From: Planctomycetota bacterium
Lineage (GTDB): Bacteria > Planctomycetota > UBA11346
Direction: 5' to 3'
Assembly (NCBI GenBank): GCA_022841245.1
Contig: JALHRW010000013.1
Coordinates: 1 to 51,093 of the forward strand
DNA length: 51,093 bases
A model generated the notes under the pieces. The model was not told the origin of the DNA. It searched no databases and saw only the letters and a program-made list of their open reading frames with translations. How positions within the stretch are numbered: position 1 is the first letter of the stretch; the number at the start of each line of letters is the position of its first letter. This document shows positions 7,704 to 16,203 of the stretch, in pieces. The translations under genes were made by a program, and so were the position numbers.

Positions 7704-9232
7704 GCCGGTCGGGATTCACCGTGGTCGAGCTGCTGGTCGTGCTCGCGATCATCGTCACGCTCACCGGGATCGGCTTCTCGATGGCGCCCAAGCAGGTGGT
7801 CGACGAGGCGGTGCGGGGCGCGGCCGAGGAGCTGGCGGCGACGTGCCGCGAGGCGCGCGAGCGGGCGATCCGCCAGAACACCAGCTTCGGCGTGGTCTTC
7901 AACATCTGCAACGCCCCGGGGACGACCGGCCACATCCTCAACAACGGGGGCGGCGGGCACTGGTACCGGATGATCGGACCGGCCGAGGCGCGATGGAGCG
8001 AAGAGAACTCCGACTCCCTCCCCGAAACCGGCCTGAAGGCCCTGCCGTTCCTGAAGACGATGACCAACGAGATCACCGGCGGCGACCTCGGTGTCGGCAA
8101 TTCTCCTCCCTTGCAGACCCATCTCGATCTGGTCAACCGCGCCTGGGTCGATGAGCCGCATCGGCTGGCCAAGGGCAAGGTCCGGTTCCTCGCCCTCACC
8201 GACCAGGACAACGGCGACAACTACCTGCCCGATGCCGGTGGCTGGTACGGCCCGACCTATCCGCGGCCGTGGTTCGGCTGGTGGGATGCCACGACGAGAC
8301 GCCTGTACGCCTGGGGAGGATACGATCCCGATGTGGCGGTGAACGGCACGGTCACGCCCAACGGCAGGGCGGTGAACCGCTCCGCCTTCTGCTACGAGGG
8401 CTGGGACGGCCCGATCGTCGGCTGCGTCAATCCCTGGGATCGCGTGGTGTTGACGGACAACCCCAACGCGGGGACGCCAGGCGTGATCGATGGCGCAGAC
8501 ACGAACTCGTTCTGGACCATGCTGCGCAAGGGCGAGCCGCGCGCCCTGATCAACGGGGAGTGGATGGACTACGTCCTGGTGTTCCGCTCGGATGGCACGG
8601 TCACCGACGACTGGTTCCGCCTGCGCGAGACCTACTACCGGAAGACGGCCTCGGGGTTCTGGCGCACCAGCATCTTCATGCAACCACCCAGCGGCGCGTT
8701 CACCTGGCCGCTGGCGACCCACAGCCGCGAGGACTCAGGCCCGGGCGACATGTGCAGCGGCAAGGCCTACGAGACCAACTTCTCGGACTCGTCCGCCGCC
8801 GATCCGTACTTGTCGAAATACCAGCGCGAGGCGACGACCTATGTCGATCGCACCGGCACCTTCTGGATCACCTTGGCGGCCGATCCGCCGGCCGACACCA
8901 ACAGCTATCCGACCGCGCTCGCCGCGCTGCGTTCGATGCTGCCGATCTACCGCGTCGGAATCAGCGTACACGGAGCGGTGCGGATCGTCCGGGTCAAGAC
9001 GACCGACAACGGGCAGCTGTTCGATTCGACCTTCACCGGCAGCGCCTGGCAGAACCGCGCGCAGATCTGGGGGAAGAGCCTCGCCGTGTGGAACAGGTCG
9101 ACGCCGGTGACGACCGTGAACTACATCAATCACCAGTTGAACGATGAGAAGATGAAGCCGCGGGGGTGGCCCGTATCCGATCGCGTCACTCCCGGCATGC
9201 TGCAGCACCGCACCTGGTGGGCGATCCCATGA
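7700..9232 (+). CDS. oversized pseudopilin, GspH-like
   Basis: Protein of 510 residues with the shortest leader of the set (MSRSG, cut expected before FTVVELLVVLAIIVTLTGIGF). After the hydrophobic helix comes a GspH/FimT-like stretch (EELAATCREARERAIRQNTSFGVVF), the usual position of the extra helix and first strand. GspH proteins are normally 150-200 residues; about 300 residues of Trp- and Gly-rich sequence of unknown fold follow here. It overlaps both neighbours by ATGA, so translation is probably coupled. Minor pseudopilins initiate fibre assembly at the tip. The enlargement suggests a dedicated secretion or adhesion apparatus rather than a standard type IV pilus. Confidence 0.8.
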   Translation: MSRSGFTVVELLVVLAIIVTLTGIGFSMAPKQVVDEAVRGAAEELAATCREARERAIRQNTSFGVVFNICNAPGTTGHILNNGGGGHWYRMIGPAEARWSEENSDSLPETGLKALPFLKTMTNEITGGDLGVGNSPPLQTHLDLVNRAWVDEPHRLAKGKVRFLALTDQDNGDNYLPDAGGWYGPTYPRPWFGWWDATTRRLYAWGGYDPDVAVNGTVTPNGRAVNRSAFCYEGWDGPIVGCVNPWDRVVLTDNPNAGTPGVIDGADTNSFWTMLRKGEPRALINGEWMDYVLVFRSDGTVTDDWFRLRETYYRKTASGFWRTSIFMQPPSGAFTWPLATHSREDSGPGDMCSGKAYETNFSDSSAADPYLSKYQREATTYVDRTGTFWITLAADPPADTNSYPTALAALRSMLPIYRVGISVHGAVRIVRVKTTDNGQLFDSTFTGSAWQNRAQIWGKSLAVWNRSTPVTTVNYINHQLNDEKMKPRGWPVSDRVTPGMLQHRTWWAIP

Positions 9233-9618
9233 AGCCCCGCACGGTCGGTTTCACCCTCATCGAGGTGCTGGCGTGCGTCATGGTCCTGACCATGGGCCTG
9301 ATCTCCGCCTGCGGACTGGCGCTCTACGGGCTGCGACTGGTGGCGAAGTCCCGGGCCCAGACCCTGGCCCTGGCGACGGCGACCGCGGTCCTGGTCGATC
9401 CCTCCCCGCTGAGCACCGATCCGTCGCTGTCGCCGAACGGAGCCTCGACCTCCGGGTATCTCAACGGCTTGTGGGTGGTGCGGACCGAGGTGGACCCCGT
9501 CATCCTCGACGGTTCCGCGAGGCTGCGCTCGGTGACCGTCAACGTCGACGTGTACAACGGCCAGAACGGCGATGCCGTACTGTCGATGAACCGGCGGCTG
9601 CTGCGCAGGACGCCGTGA
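9229..9618 (+). CDS. minor pseudopilin, PilV/GspI-like
   Basis: Protein of 129 residues. The start is set by the leader MKPRTVG followed by FTLIEVLACVMVLTMGLISA, with cleavage after Gly7 and Glu5 present; the ATG overlaps the preceding stop as ATGA. The length matches GspI (110-130 residues). The VLTMGL run in the helix is typical of PilV/GspI proteins. In type II systems GspI nucleates the tip with GspJ and GspK, which fits the following two genes. The next gene begins inside its stop (TGATG). Confidence 0.85.
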   Translation: MKPRTVGFTLIEVLACVMVLTMGLISACGLALYGLRLVAKSRAQTLALATATAVLVDPSPLSTDPSLSPNGASTSGYLNGLWVVRTEVDPVILDGSARLRSVTVNVDVYNGQNGDAVLSMNRRLLRRTP

Positions 9619-10496
9619 TGGCGAGGGCCGCCTTCACCCTGATCGAACTGCTGGTCGCGACGGCGCTGGTGGTCGCCCTCGTCGCAGTCGCGACCATGGT
9701 CGTGGCCCAGATGCTGACGACGACGCATCGGCTCCAGGCTATCCAGGCGATGGACGCGACCGCAGCCACGGCCCAGATCAGGCTGGGCGGCGAGATCGCA
9801 GCGATCCATCCCTGTGCGGCGCTGTGGCTGACCTCGGACAAGGGCAGCAAATCGGTCGAGCTCCTCTTCATGCGCAGCAAGTATCCGCGTTTCGACAATG
9901 TCGATCTGAAGGCTGCGCCAGGCTGCAATACACAGATGATGACCACGGACCTGACCTGGTCGCGCTGGCACTGGAGCGCCGCATCGAACGCCCTGCGGGT
10001 GTCGGAGAACCGCAGGGTCCGTTGGACGCGCATCAGCTCGGGGCCGGCGCGGAACTACTGGAACATTGTCGGCGGATCGAAGATGCCCGACGACTACCTG
10101 ACGGGATTCATCGCCATCCCGCAGCTCAGGCGGGACGACACTGGCGATCCGATTGCTACGTTGAATGCGAATGCATGGCAGTCGAACGAGACGAGCGACG
10201 TCGGCGATTATGACGATCTGATCCTGAATTCGTCGCCGCTGCTGCAGAATTGCGCGGACTTCCGCGTTGAACTGCAGAACCTCGACGGGGCGACGAGAAC
10301 GGCCTCCCCCACTGCCGATCTGGCCTGGTCGGCGCCGGGCAGCTTCATCGACGGGAGGAGCCAGACGGGCCTGGAGGACCGCCCGGGCATCGTCCGCGTC
10401 CGCTTCACCCTTGCCGACCCCCCACCGCCCGAGGGCACCGGCGTCTCCTGCACCTACAGCTTCAGCTTCTCCACGCCCGCGTTCTCCCCTTATTGA
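9618..10496 (+). CDS. minor pseudopilin, PilW/GspJ-like
   Basis: Protein of 292 residues starting MARAAFTLIELLVATALVVALVAVATMVVAQML. Cleavage should fall before Phe6, which puts Ala rather than the usual Gly at position -1; prepilin peptidases tolerate this but it is uncommon. Glu5 of the mature protein is present. The body (GGEIAAIHP..., then GLEDRPGIVRVRFTLADP) resembles PilW/GspJ, in which a long C-terminal domain joins the GspI-GspJ-GspK tip. It starts inside the stop of the GspI-like gene. It is somewhat longer than GspJ (about 200). Confidence 0.82.
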   Translation: MARAAFTLIELLVATALVVALVAVATMVVAQMLTTTHRLQAIQAMDATAATAQIRLGGEIAAIHPCAALWLTSDKGSKSVELLFMRSKYPRFDNVDLKAAPGCNTQMMTTDLTWSRWHWSAASNALRVSENRRVRWTRISSGPARNYWNIVGGSKMPDDYLTGFIAIPQLRRDDTGDPIATLNANAWQSNETSDVGDYDDLILNSSPLLQNCADFRVELQNLDGATRTASPTADLAWSAPGSFIDGRSQTGLEDRPGIVRVRFTLADPPPPEGTGVSCTYSFSFSTPAFSPY

Positions 10497-10509
10497 CGCG
10501 AGAAAACCC

Positions 10510-13440
10510 GTGCATTCACCCCGTTCCGGATCGGCACTGCTGCTATGCTTGGCCCTGGCGAGCTTCGCCATCATGGTCAGCTACGCCTTCCTCAAGAGCG
10601 CGAGCAAGCATGTCATGGCGGGACGCAGCGACCTGTACATCGCCATGGCGCGCACCGCAGCCCAAAGCGGCTTGACGCATGCGGTCGAGCAGATCCTGGC
10701 CGATTACAACCAGGCCTCGCTTGATGTCGCCACCGGCAGCGGGGTGCAGACGGTGACCGACCCGCCCACCTTCCTCGACGGCCCCTACCGCGCCCCATTC
10801 ACCTCGTTGACCAAGCCGAACGTCCTCAACTACACCCAGCAGGACGCCCTGGATTGGGACGACGTGCAGTCGGAAAGCCCGCTCGTGCAGGCCTATGCCA
10901 CGCCGATCGACCAGTACTACATCCGCTGGCACGAATACATGGCGAGCTACAAGTGCCCGTCCGGCATGGCGATCTATGACGGCAGGGGCCGCTACATCGA
11001 GGCGAACCGCTACAATTCGCAGCGGCAGAATCCGGGTGCTGCGAATCCCGTACCCGTCGCCCCGCTCCCCTTCACCGACCTGACCAGCGCGAACGCCGCG
11101 GACCACGAGAACGGATTGTATCTGGACGACACGCTCTGCCGCTTGACCAGCGGTTCCGCGCTGCAGCAGCGTCAGGCCGCTCGCTACCGCCTGCGCTACG
11201 CGGTCGGGATCGAAGACCTCAACGGGCATCTGCTGATCAATCCCCGTGCGAGCATGAACGTGGACTGGACCGATCCGGTCAACGATTACCGCGTCATTCC
11301 CAACTGGCTCGACTACTCCGGCTATGTGCTGGAGAACATGGCCATGCCGATCAGCTACTGGAACAACCAGAATCCACAGTATTCGAGGACCGCCTCCCTG
11401 CGGATCGCGCATATCTTCCGCGGACGCGGCAACGCCACCAATGTCGATCGGACGGTGGCGGATGGGAAGCCGGCCGTCTTTCCGCAGATGTTCCGGAGCA
11501 CGGAGAAGGACATGCCGTTCTGGCTCACCGGCAGCGCGAATCGCCGCTGGTGGGGGTGGTTCACCTACGACAAGGCGAGCTACACGACCGGCGGCACCCT
11601 CTTCGGCTTCGACAATTCGGCCGATCCGACCTTCCCCGCGATCACCCCGTCCGCAGCCGGCGGCCAAGTCCTCACCCCCGTCGGCCAGCCCTGGTCGTGG
11701 CCGTATGCGCATGCCAAGATGGGGCCGCAATACTCGTGGTGGGACCTGCTCTTCTCGCTTCGGGGCACGCGCTACCCGAGCAGCACTTACCAGCTCAACA
11801 GCAATGATCCGGATCAGGACGGCGCCTCTGCGGACCTGCTCCAGCCGCGGATCAACCAGGCCATGTCCTGGTCCCTCTTCGGACGGCCCCTCGAGCATTC
11901 GTCAGCGGCGCCGAACACCTGGAAATGGTATCAGGGCAGGGTGAACACCCCGTGGCAGGTCAATCTGCTGACGGCGACGCCTCAGACCATCTCGCAGATG
12001 CTGTCCGCCTATCTCCCGCCGTACCTCAAGCGCCTGCATTGGGTGAAGAAGGAATGCTATCGGCGCATCGGCACGGTGAACGGGCTCGACACCTACGACA
12101 CGGTGCCATATCAGACCAGCACGATCGACATCACCCAGCAGCTGCCCGGCCTGGACATCCTCAACGGACAGGCTTGCAGCGGGCTGTCGGAATTCCCCGT
12201 CCCGGATGGCGGCGGCGCCGTCTCCCCGAACTACTACCTGCCGGACACGCGCACGCTGACGCAATGCTATCCCGGCGAACTGCTGCGCGGCGATCGCGGG
12301 AACGGCGGACTCGATCCGGGCGAGGATGCCAACGGCAACGGTGTTCTGGATCCCGGCGAGGACGCAGCCCTGTCGGACCGGCTGGACGACGTGGGGCGCT
12401 ACATCGACGTGGATACCGGCTATGGCGGCGCCCCGACCCCAGGGCGCTGCTCGACCACGCTCAATCCCCTGCTCTTCACCAGCGGTTCAGACTACAGCTG
12501 GACCGAGGATGATCCGAAATCGGCTCCACCGGGAAACCGCACGCTGGTGGTCCAGCGTCTCGACCCCGACAAATGGACGTACAAATACAGCTATTTCCTC
12601 GACATGGTCACCGCCATGACCTTCGCCGCGGCCTACGCCCGCGCGACCTGGGTGCAGTATCCCAACGAGGCCTTCGATCCCCGGACCGGATTCGCCGACC
12701 CGAGCCTGCGCGATCCCCTGAAGTGCAGGACCATCGAGGACATCGACAGGCTGTTCCTGCGGGAGATGGGGGAGAGCATGGACAATCCCGGCCTGCCATG
12801 CGCCGACAACCCGCTGGTGTTCTCCCTGCAGGGCAACAAGGCGATCTGGCAGGTCTACTCCCGGCCGGTGAGCAACACGATCAAGAGCCTGGTGACCAAG
12901 GACCTCATCAAGACGTCAGGCGTATCCTCCGCGGAACGCGCGAAGGTGATGGAACGGATGCTGAACGACTTCCGCATGTCATTCCTCGGATCTTCTCCCA
13001 AGTATGGGGATTTCCGGCCGTTGGATTTCGACGGTGACACCGAAGTCCAGTGCTCGTGCTACGACCAGAACGTCCTCGAGCGTACGGCGGCGGAGCAGTT
13101 GTATCGGACGGATCGCTGGAAGCGCGCGGACGCCTCCGGCCGTGGTCCCGCACCGACGCCGTACAGCGCATTCCCCGCTGCGACCGGCAGCAATCCCTGG
13201 TTCTCCTTCACCGGCTGCTTCTACATCGGCAAAAGCCGCTTCTACCGGGTGTTCGTCAGAGGTTCGATCTACGACAACCTCTACCGCAAGCCGCTGGCGC
13301 AGGAGACGCTCGAGTCCGTCCTCACCGTCGATCCCGAGGGCATGCAGTTCGGCGGCGGAGGCTCCGCCGAGCAGCGGCTGCTGTACTTCCGCTGGCTGGA
13401 ATCGCAGGACAACGCCACCTTGCCGTTGCACAATCGCTGA
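10510..13440 (+). CDS. giant PilX/GspK-like tip pseudopilin
   Basis: Protein of 976 residues from a GTG at 10510. The frame is open further upstream, but the N-terminus RSGSALLLCLALASFAIMVSYAFLKSASKHVMAG begins right there and matches PilX/GspK proteins, which lack Glu5. GspK caps the pseudopilus and is usually about 320 residues, so this one is three times larger. Residues 595-620 hold two DPGED repeats in a loop rich in Asp, Asn and Gly (GNGGLDPGEDANGNGVLDPGED), a calcium-binding type motif; GspK is known to bind calcium. It is the last gene of the operon, 13 bp after the GspJ-like stop. No ATPase, platform protein or secretin gene follows, so the machine must be encoded elsewhere. Confidence 0.75.
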   Translation: MHSPRSGSALLLCLALASFAIMVSYAFLKSASKHVMAGRSDLYIAMARTAAQSGLTHAVEQILADYNQASLDVATGSGVQTVTDPPTFLDGPYRAPFTSLTKPNVLNYTQQDALDWDDVQSESPLVQAYATPIDQYYIRWHEYMASYKCPSGMAIYDGRGRYIEANRYNSQRQNPGAANPVPVAPLPFTDLTSANAADHENGLYLDDTLCRLTSGSALQQRQAARYRLRYAVGIEDLNGHLLINPRASMNVDWTDPVNDYRVIPNWLDYSGYVLENMAMPISYWNNQNPQYSRTASLRIAHIFRGRGNATNVDRTVADGKPAVFPQMFRSTEKDMPFWLTGSANRRWWGWFTYDKASYTTGGTLFGFDNSADPTFPAITPSAAGGQVLTPVGQPWSWPYAHAKMGPQYSWWDLLFSLRGTRYPSSTYQLNSNDPDQDGASADLLQPRINQAMSWSLFGRPLEHSSAAPNTWKWYQGRVNTPWQVNLLTATPQTISQMLSAYLPPYLKRLHWVKKECYRRIGTVNGLDTYDTVPYQTSTIDITQQLPGLDILNGQACSGLSEFPVPDGGGAVSPNYYLPDTRTLTQCYPGELLRGDRGNGGLDPGEDANGNGVLDPGEDAALSDRLDDVGRYIDVDTGYGGAPTPGRCSTTLNPLLFTSGSDYSWTEDDPKSAPPGNRTLVVQRLDPDKWTYKYSYFLDMVTAMTFAAAYARATWVQYPNEAFDPRTGFADPSLRDPLKCRTIEDIDRLFLREMGESMDNPGLPCADNPLVFSLQGNKAIWQVYSRPVSNTIKSLVTKDLIKTSGVSSAERAKVMERMLNDFRMSFLGSSPKYGDFRPLDFDGDTEVQCSCYDQNVLERTAAEQLYRTDRWKRADASGRGPAPTPYSAFPAATGSNPWFSFTGCFYIGKSRFYRVFVRGSIYDNLYRKPLAQETLESVLTVDPEGMQFGGGGSAEQRLLYFRWLESQDNATLPLHNR

Positions 13441-13512
13441 CCGGCCTGCCCATATGGCTCTTCGCCCAAGGCGTGCCGCCTGGCCAAATCGGCCACGGCA
13501 ACAAACGCTGCG

Positions 13513-16200
13513 TCAGCTGCTGACCGACGCGGCGCGCACCGAGCGGCAGAAGATGCATGAGCAGCGCTCCTTGCATACCCGAAGCGGGTCGGCCTGGAAC
13601 AGGGCCAGGCCGGCTTCGACGACGTCCCGGCCGCGCATCAGCTGGATCTCGCCCTCGCCCAGAGGCGCGGTGCGCAGACGGCCTGACTCGCGCAGCGCGG
13701 CGTAGAGCTGCGGGAACCAGTTGATGTGCCAGGGGCCGTGCGGCACGACGCGGGTGCTCCAGCGCCCCCCTGCGAGCGACGGCACCGTGTAGCTGGGCAG
13801 CGGCACGCCGCTCCACAGTTCGGCAGCATGCATCAGCGTGTTGCTCTTCTGCGGCGCCATCATCAGCACCCAGCCATCGGCTTCGACGAAGCGGCCCCAG
13901 AAGCCCTCGCGGGCGAGTGGCGCCATGCTTGCGTCGTGGCCGGCGGTGAGTCCGGCCGCCAGCGGTCCTTGCGCCGCCACGGAGTGGGTGGGATGGCCAC
14001 TGCGCAGCACGCCGGGCAGCTTGCGGAAGGCCTCGGTGACCGCGCCGACCAGTGACGGGCTGGTCGCCGGATCGTAGGGCGCACGGCCGAGGACGTTGCC
14101 CGAGTGCGTCGGCATGGCCAGGGTGCCACGCTTGCCCAGCGCGCCGCGCAGCGCGCCAATGCAGGCGGCCGAGCCGTCGTCGACGTAGCCGAAGGCGGAC
14201 AGCGAGCTGTGCACCATCAGCAGCATGCCCGGCTTCACCCCGACCTGGCGCAACGCGCGGCGGATGTCGGACCCGGCGAGGCGCGGGCGGAAGCGGACGA
14301 AGCCGAGCTCGGCGAGGATGCGGAACGTCGCGACCAGCCGTTCGGCCGGTACCGGACGGCCCTCGTGGCGCAGCAGTTCGGCGATGTCGGCCAGGGTCTG
14401 CTTGCCGTTGCTCCACCACAGCGCCCAGTCGAGCCAGGCCGGGCACGACCACCAGAAGCGGCCACCGGCCGCCGTCTCCAGACGGTTCCGCGCCGCCTCG
14501 TCGAGGCTCTCGGCGGCGAAGAAGCCGCGATAGGTCTTCAGCGGCACCAGCCGCGCCGCCTCCCTGGCGAAGCGATCGGTGGGGGCCGGGAGCGGTGGAG
14601 CTGACGGAGCGCGCTGGGCGAGTTCGCGCGATAGCGCGGTCAGCGCCTGCCGTGCGGCCTCTCCTTCGCTGAGGTGGTCGCTGCGCAGCTGTGGCGGCGG
14701 CGTGCCGACCCACGGGAAGGGTTCGTCGGCGATCCAGCGCCGGAAGCCGTCGAGGCGGCGACGCTCCTGTGCGACGTGGTGACGCAGGGTGGCGGGCTCG
14801 GCGCCGGCCTTGCCCAATTCGTCCAGCTTGGCCATCGACCAGGCATGGCTGATGCGGGCCAAGCCGACCACTTCACGCGGCCCAGCGCTGCACAGGCGGC
14901 CGAGCAGGGCACTGGTCCACAGGCCCAGGCGACGCACCGCCGCCGGCGAGATGTGTTCCGGCGTATCCTTGTTGGTGTGGTAGGTGAGGTCGGGCCCCTG
15001 CCCGATCATGGTGGTTGGCACGCCGACCGCCGGATCGCCCATGTTGTTGTCGTCGACCATCGGCCCGACCCGCCACTGCCGGCCATGCATCTTCGGCAGG
15101 CTGCGCAGCAGCAGCGGCATCAGCGGATCGGGTAGGGGCGGTCCGTTGGGGCAGAAATCAAGCCGCGAGCGCACCTTGCGGTGGTCGCAGCCGTGCATGT
15201 CGAGGTTGAGGCCCCATACGCCGTTGGCGAACATCGCCGGCCGCAGGTTGAGCAGGGCATTGAGCGCGCGCGCCTCGACCGAGAAGAAGAAGCGCAGTCC
15301 GCGCTCCGGCTTCCAGCCCTTGCGCACCAGGCGGGCGAGGGTGCGGGCGACGCCCAGCGCCAGCATCGGGCCGGACGCGTTGTCGTTGGCGCCCGGTTCG
15401 TCGATGTGGCCGGTGATGATGAGCTCCTGGCTGGTGCGCCCGGGCAGCCGGCCGGTGATCATCGGCAGCTCGCCCTCGCCCAATTCGGCGTCGACCAGGG
15501 CATGCAGTCGCACGGGTCCCTGAGCCAGCAGCGCGCGCAGGCGGCGTCCGGCATTCGGCGAAATGGCGAAGCCGAAGCCACGGTCGCGTGCTGGCACTCG
15601 CCACTGCGGTTGGGCGCCGTTGAGGTAGGCCACTGCATCAGCGACATCCTGTTCGTCGCGCATGTTCTTGTAGGTGCGCACGAAGTCGGTGATGAAGCCG
15701 TGTGCGCCGGCCCGCTGCAAGGCAATGACGTGCTGGACGTCGGGATTCCCGTCGAGCAGCACGATGCGGCCGCGTGGGCTGGCGCCGGCGGCGACCTGGG
15801 CGGCGCCGATCAGTTCGGCGGTGACGCCACCGCGTCGCGTCGGCGCGCTCCACATCGCCAGATGGTGCGGGCAGGTGCGCCAGTCGGCGAGCAGGCGCGG
15901 CCCGCCGTCGGCTGGGTCGAGCAATTCCAGACGAGCGGCGCGCGGTGACCACGCCATCGGCAGGACCCAGCCACCGAACGCGGTGCGCCCGTCGCTGGGC
16001 AGGCGGATCACCTCGACGTTGCTGAGGCCATCCCGACGCATCCAGCCGGCCACCGTCTCGGCATGGCGCAGGAAGCGTTTGGTCGACATCCAGCGCATTT
16101 CGCTCCAGGTCGCAGCGATGCGTCTGACGGTGAGGTGCTCGTCGAAGCCGCGCACGGCGCGGCCCCATTCCGCCTGGGTCGTTGGCATGCGGCCGCTCAT
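13513..16200 (-). CDS. M28-like peptidase fused to AAC(3)-type acetyltransferase-like domain
   Basis: Protein of 895 residues with two modules. Residues 1-430 resemble M28 zinc aminopeptidases: GHIDEPGANDNASG (His265, Asp267, Asp273), FFFSVEARAL (Glu309), LNLDMHGCD (Asp334) and YHTNKDTPEH. The usual EE pair appears as Glu309-Ala310, so one metal ligand seems lost. A central winged-helix-like stretch precedes residues 640-885, which match aminoglycoside 3-N-acetyltransferase/YokD proteins: MVHSSLSAFGYVDDG, GTLAMPTHSGN, SGHPTHSVAAQGP. Relatives of both halves exist separately; the pairing suggests that an amine released by hydrolysis is acetylated, but the substrate is unknown. Antibiotic resistance should not be assumed. 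It is the third gene of the GH94 operon, 3 bp after the DUF5107 gene. Confidence 0.78.
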   Translation of the reverse strand: MSGRMPTTQAEWGRAVRGFDEHLTVRRIAATWSEMRWMSTKRFLRHAETVAGWMRRDGLSNVEVIRLPSDGRTAFGGWVLPMAWSPRAARLELLDPADGGPRLLADWRTCPHHLAMWSAPTRRGGVTAELIGAAQVAAGASPRGRIVLLDGNPDVQHVIALQRAGAHGFITDFVRTYKNMRDEQDVADAVAYLNGAQPQWRVPARDRGFGFAISPNAGRRLRALLAQGPVRLHALVDAELGEGELPMITGRLPGRTSQELIITGHIDEPGANDNASGPMLALGVARTLARLVRKGWKPERGLRFFFSVEARALNALLNLRPAMFANGVWGLNLDMHGCDHRKVRSRLDFCPNGPPLPDPLMPLLLRSLPKMHGRQWRVGPMVDDNNMGDPAVGVPTTMIGQGPDLTYHTNKDTPEHISPAAVRRLGLWTSALLGRLCSAGPREVVGLARISHAWSMAKLDELGKAGAEPATLRHHVAQERRRLDGFRRWIADEPFPWVGTPPPQLRSDHLSEGEAARQALTALSRELAQRAPSAPPLPAPTDRFAREAARLVPLKTYRGFFAAESLDEAARNRLETAAGGRFWWSCPAWLDWALWWSNGKQTLADIAELLRHEGRPVPAERLVATFRILAELGFVRFRPRLAGSDIRRALRQVGVKPGMLLMVHSSLSAFGYVDDGSAACIGALRGALGKRGTLAMPTHSGNVLGRAPYDPATSPSLVGAVTEAFRKLPGVLRSGHPTHSVAAQGPLAAGLTAGHDASMAPLAREGFWGRFVEADGWVLMMAPQKSNTLMHAAELWSGVPLPSYTVPSLAGGRWSTRVVPHGPWHINWFPQLYAALRESGRLRTAPLGEGEIQLMRGRDVVEAGLALFQADPLRVCKERCSCIFCRSVRAASVSS

Positions 16201-16203
16201 AGC

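Noticed and set aside
13481-13495. 5-bp hairpin TGGCC/GGCCA between convergent genes as a terminator
   Set aside because: Too short and without a T-run on either strand.
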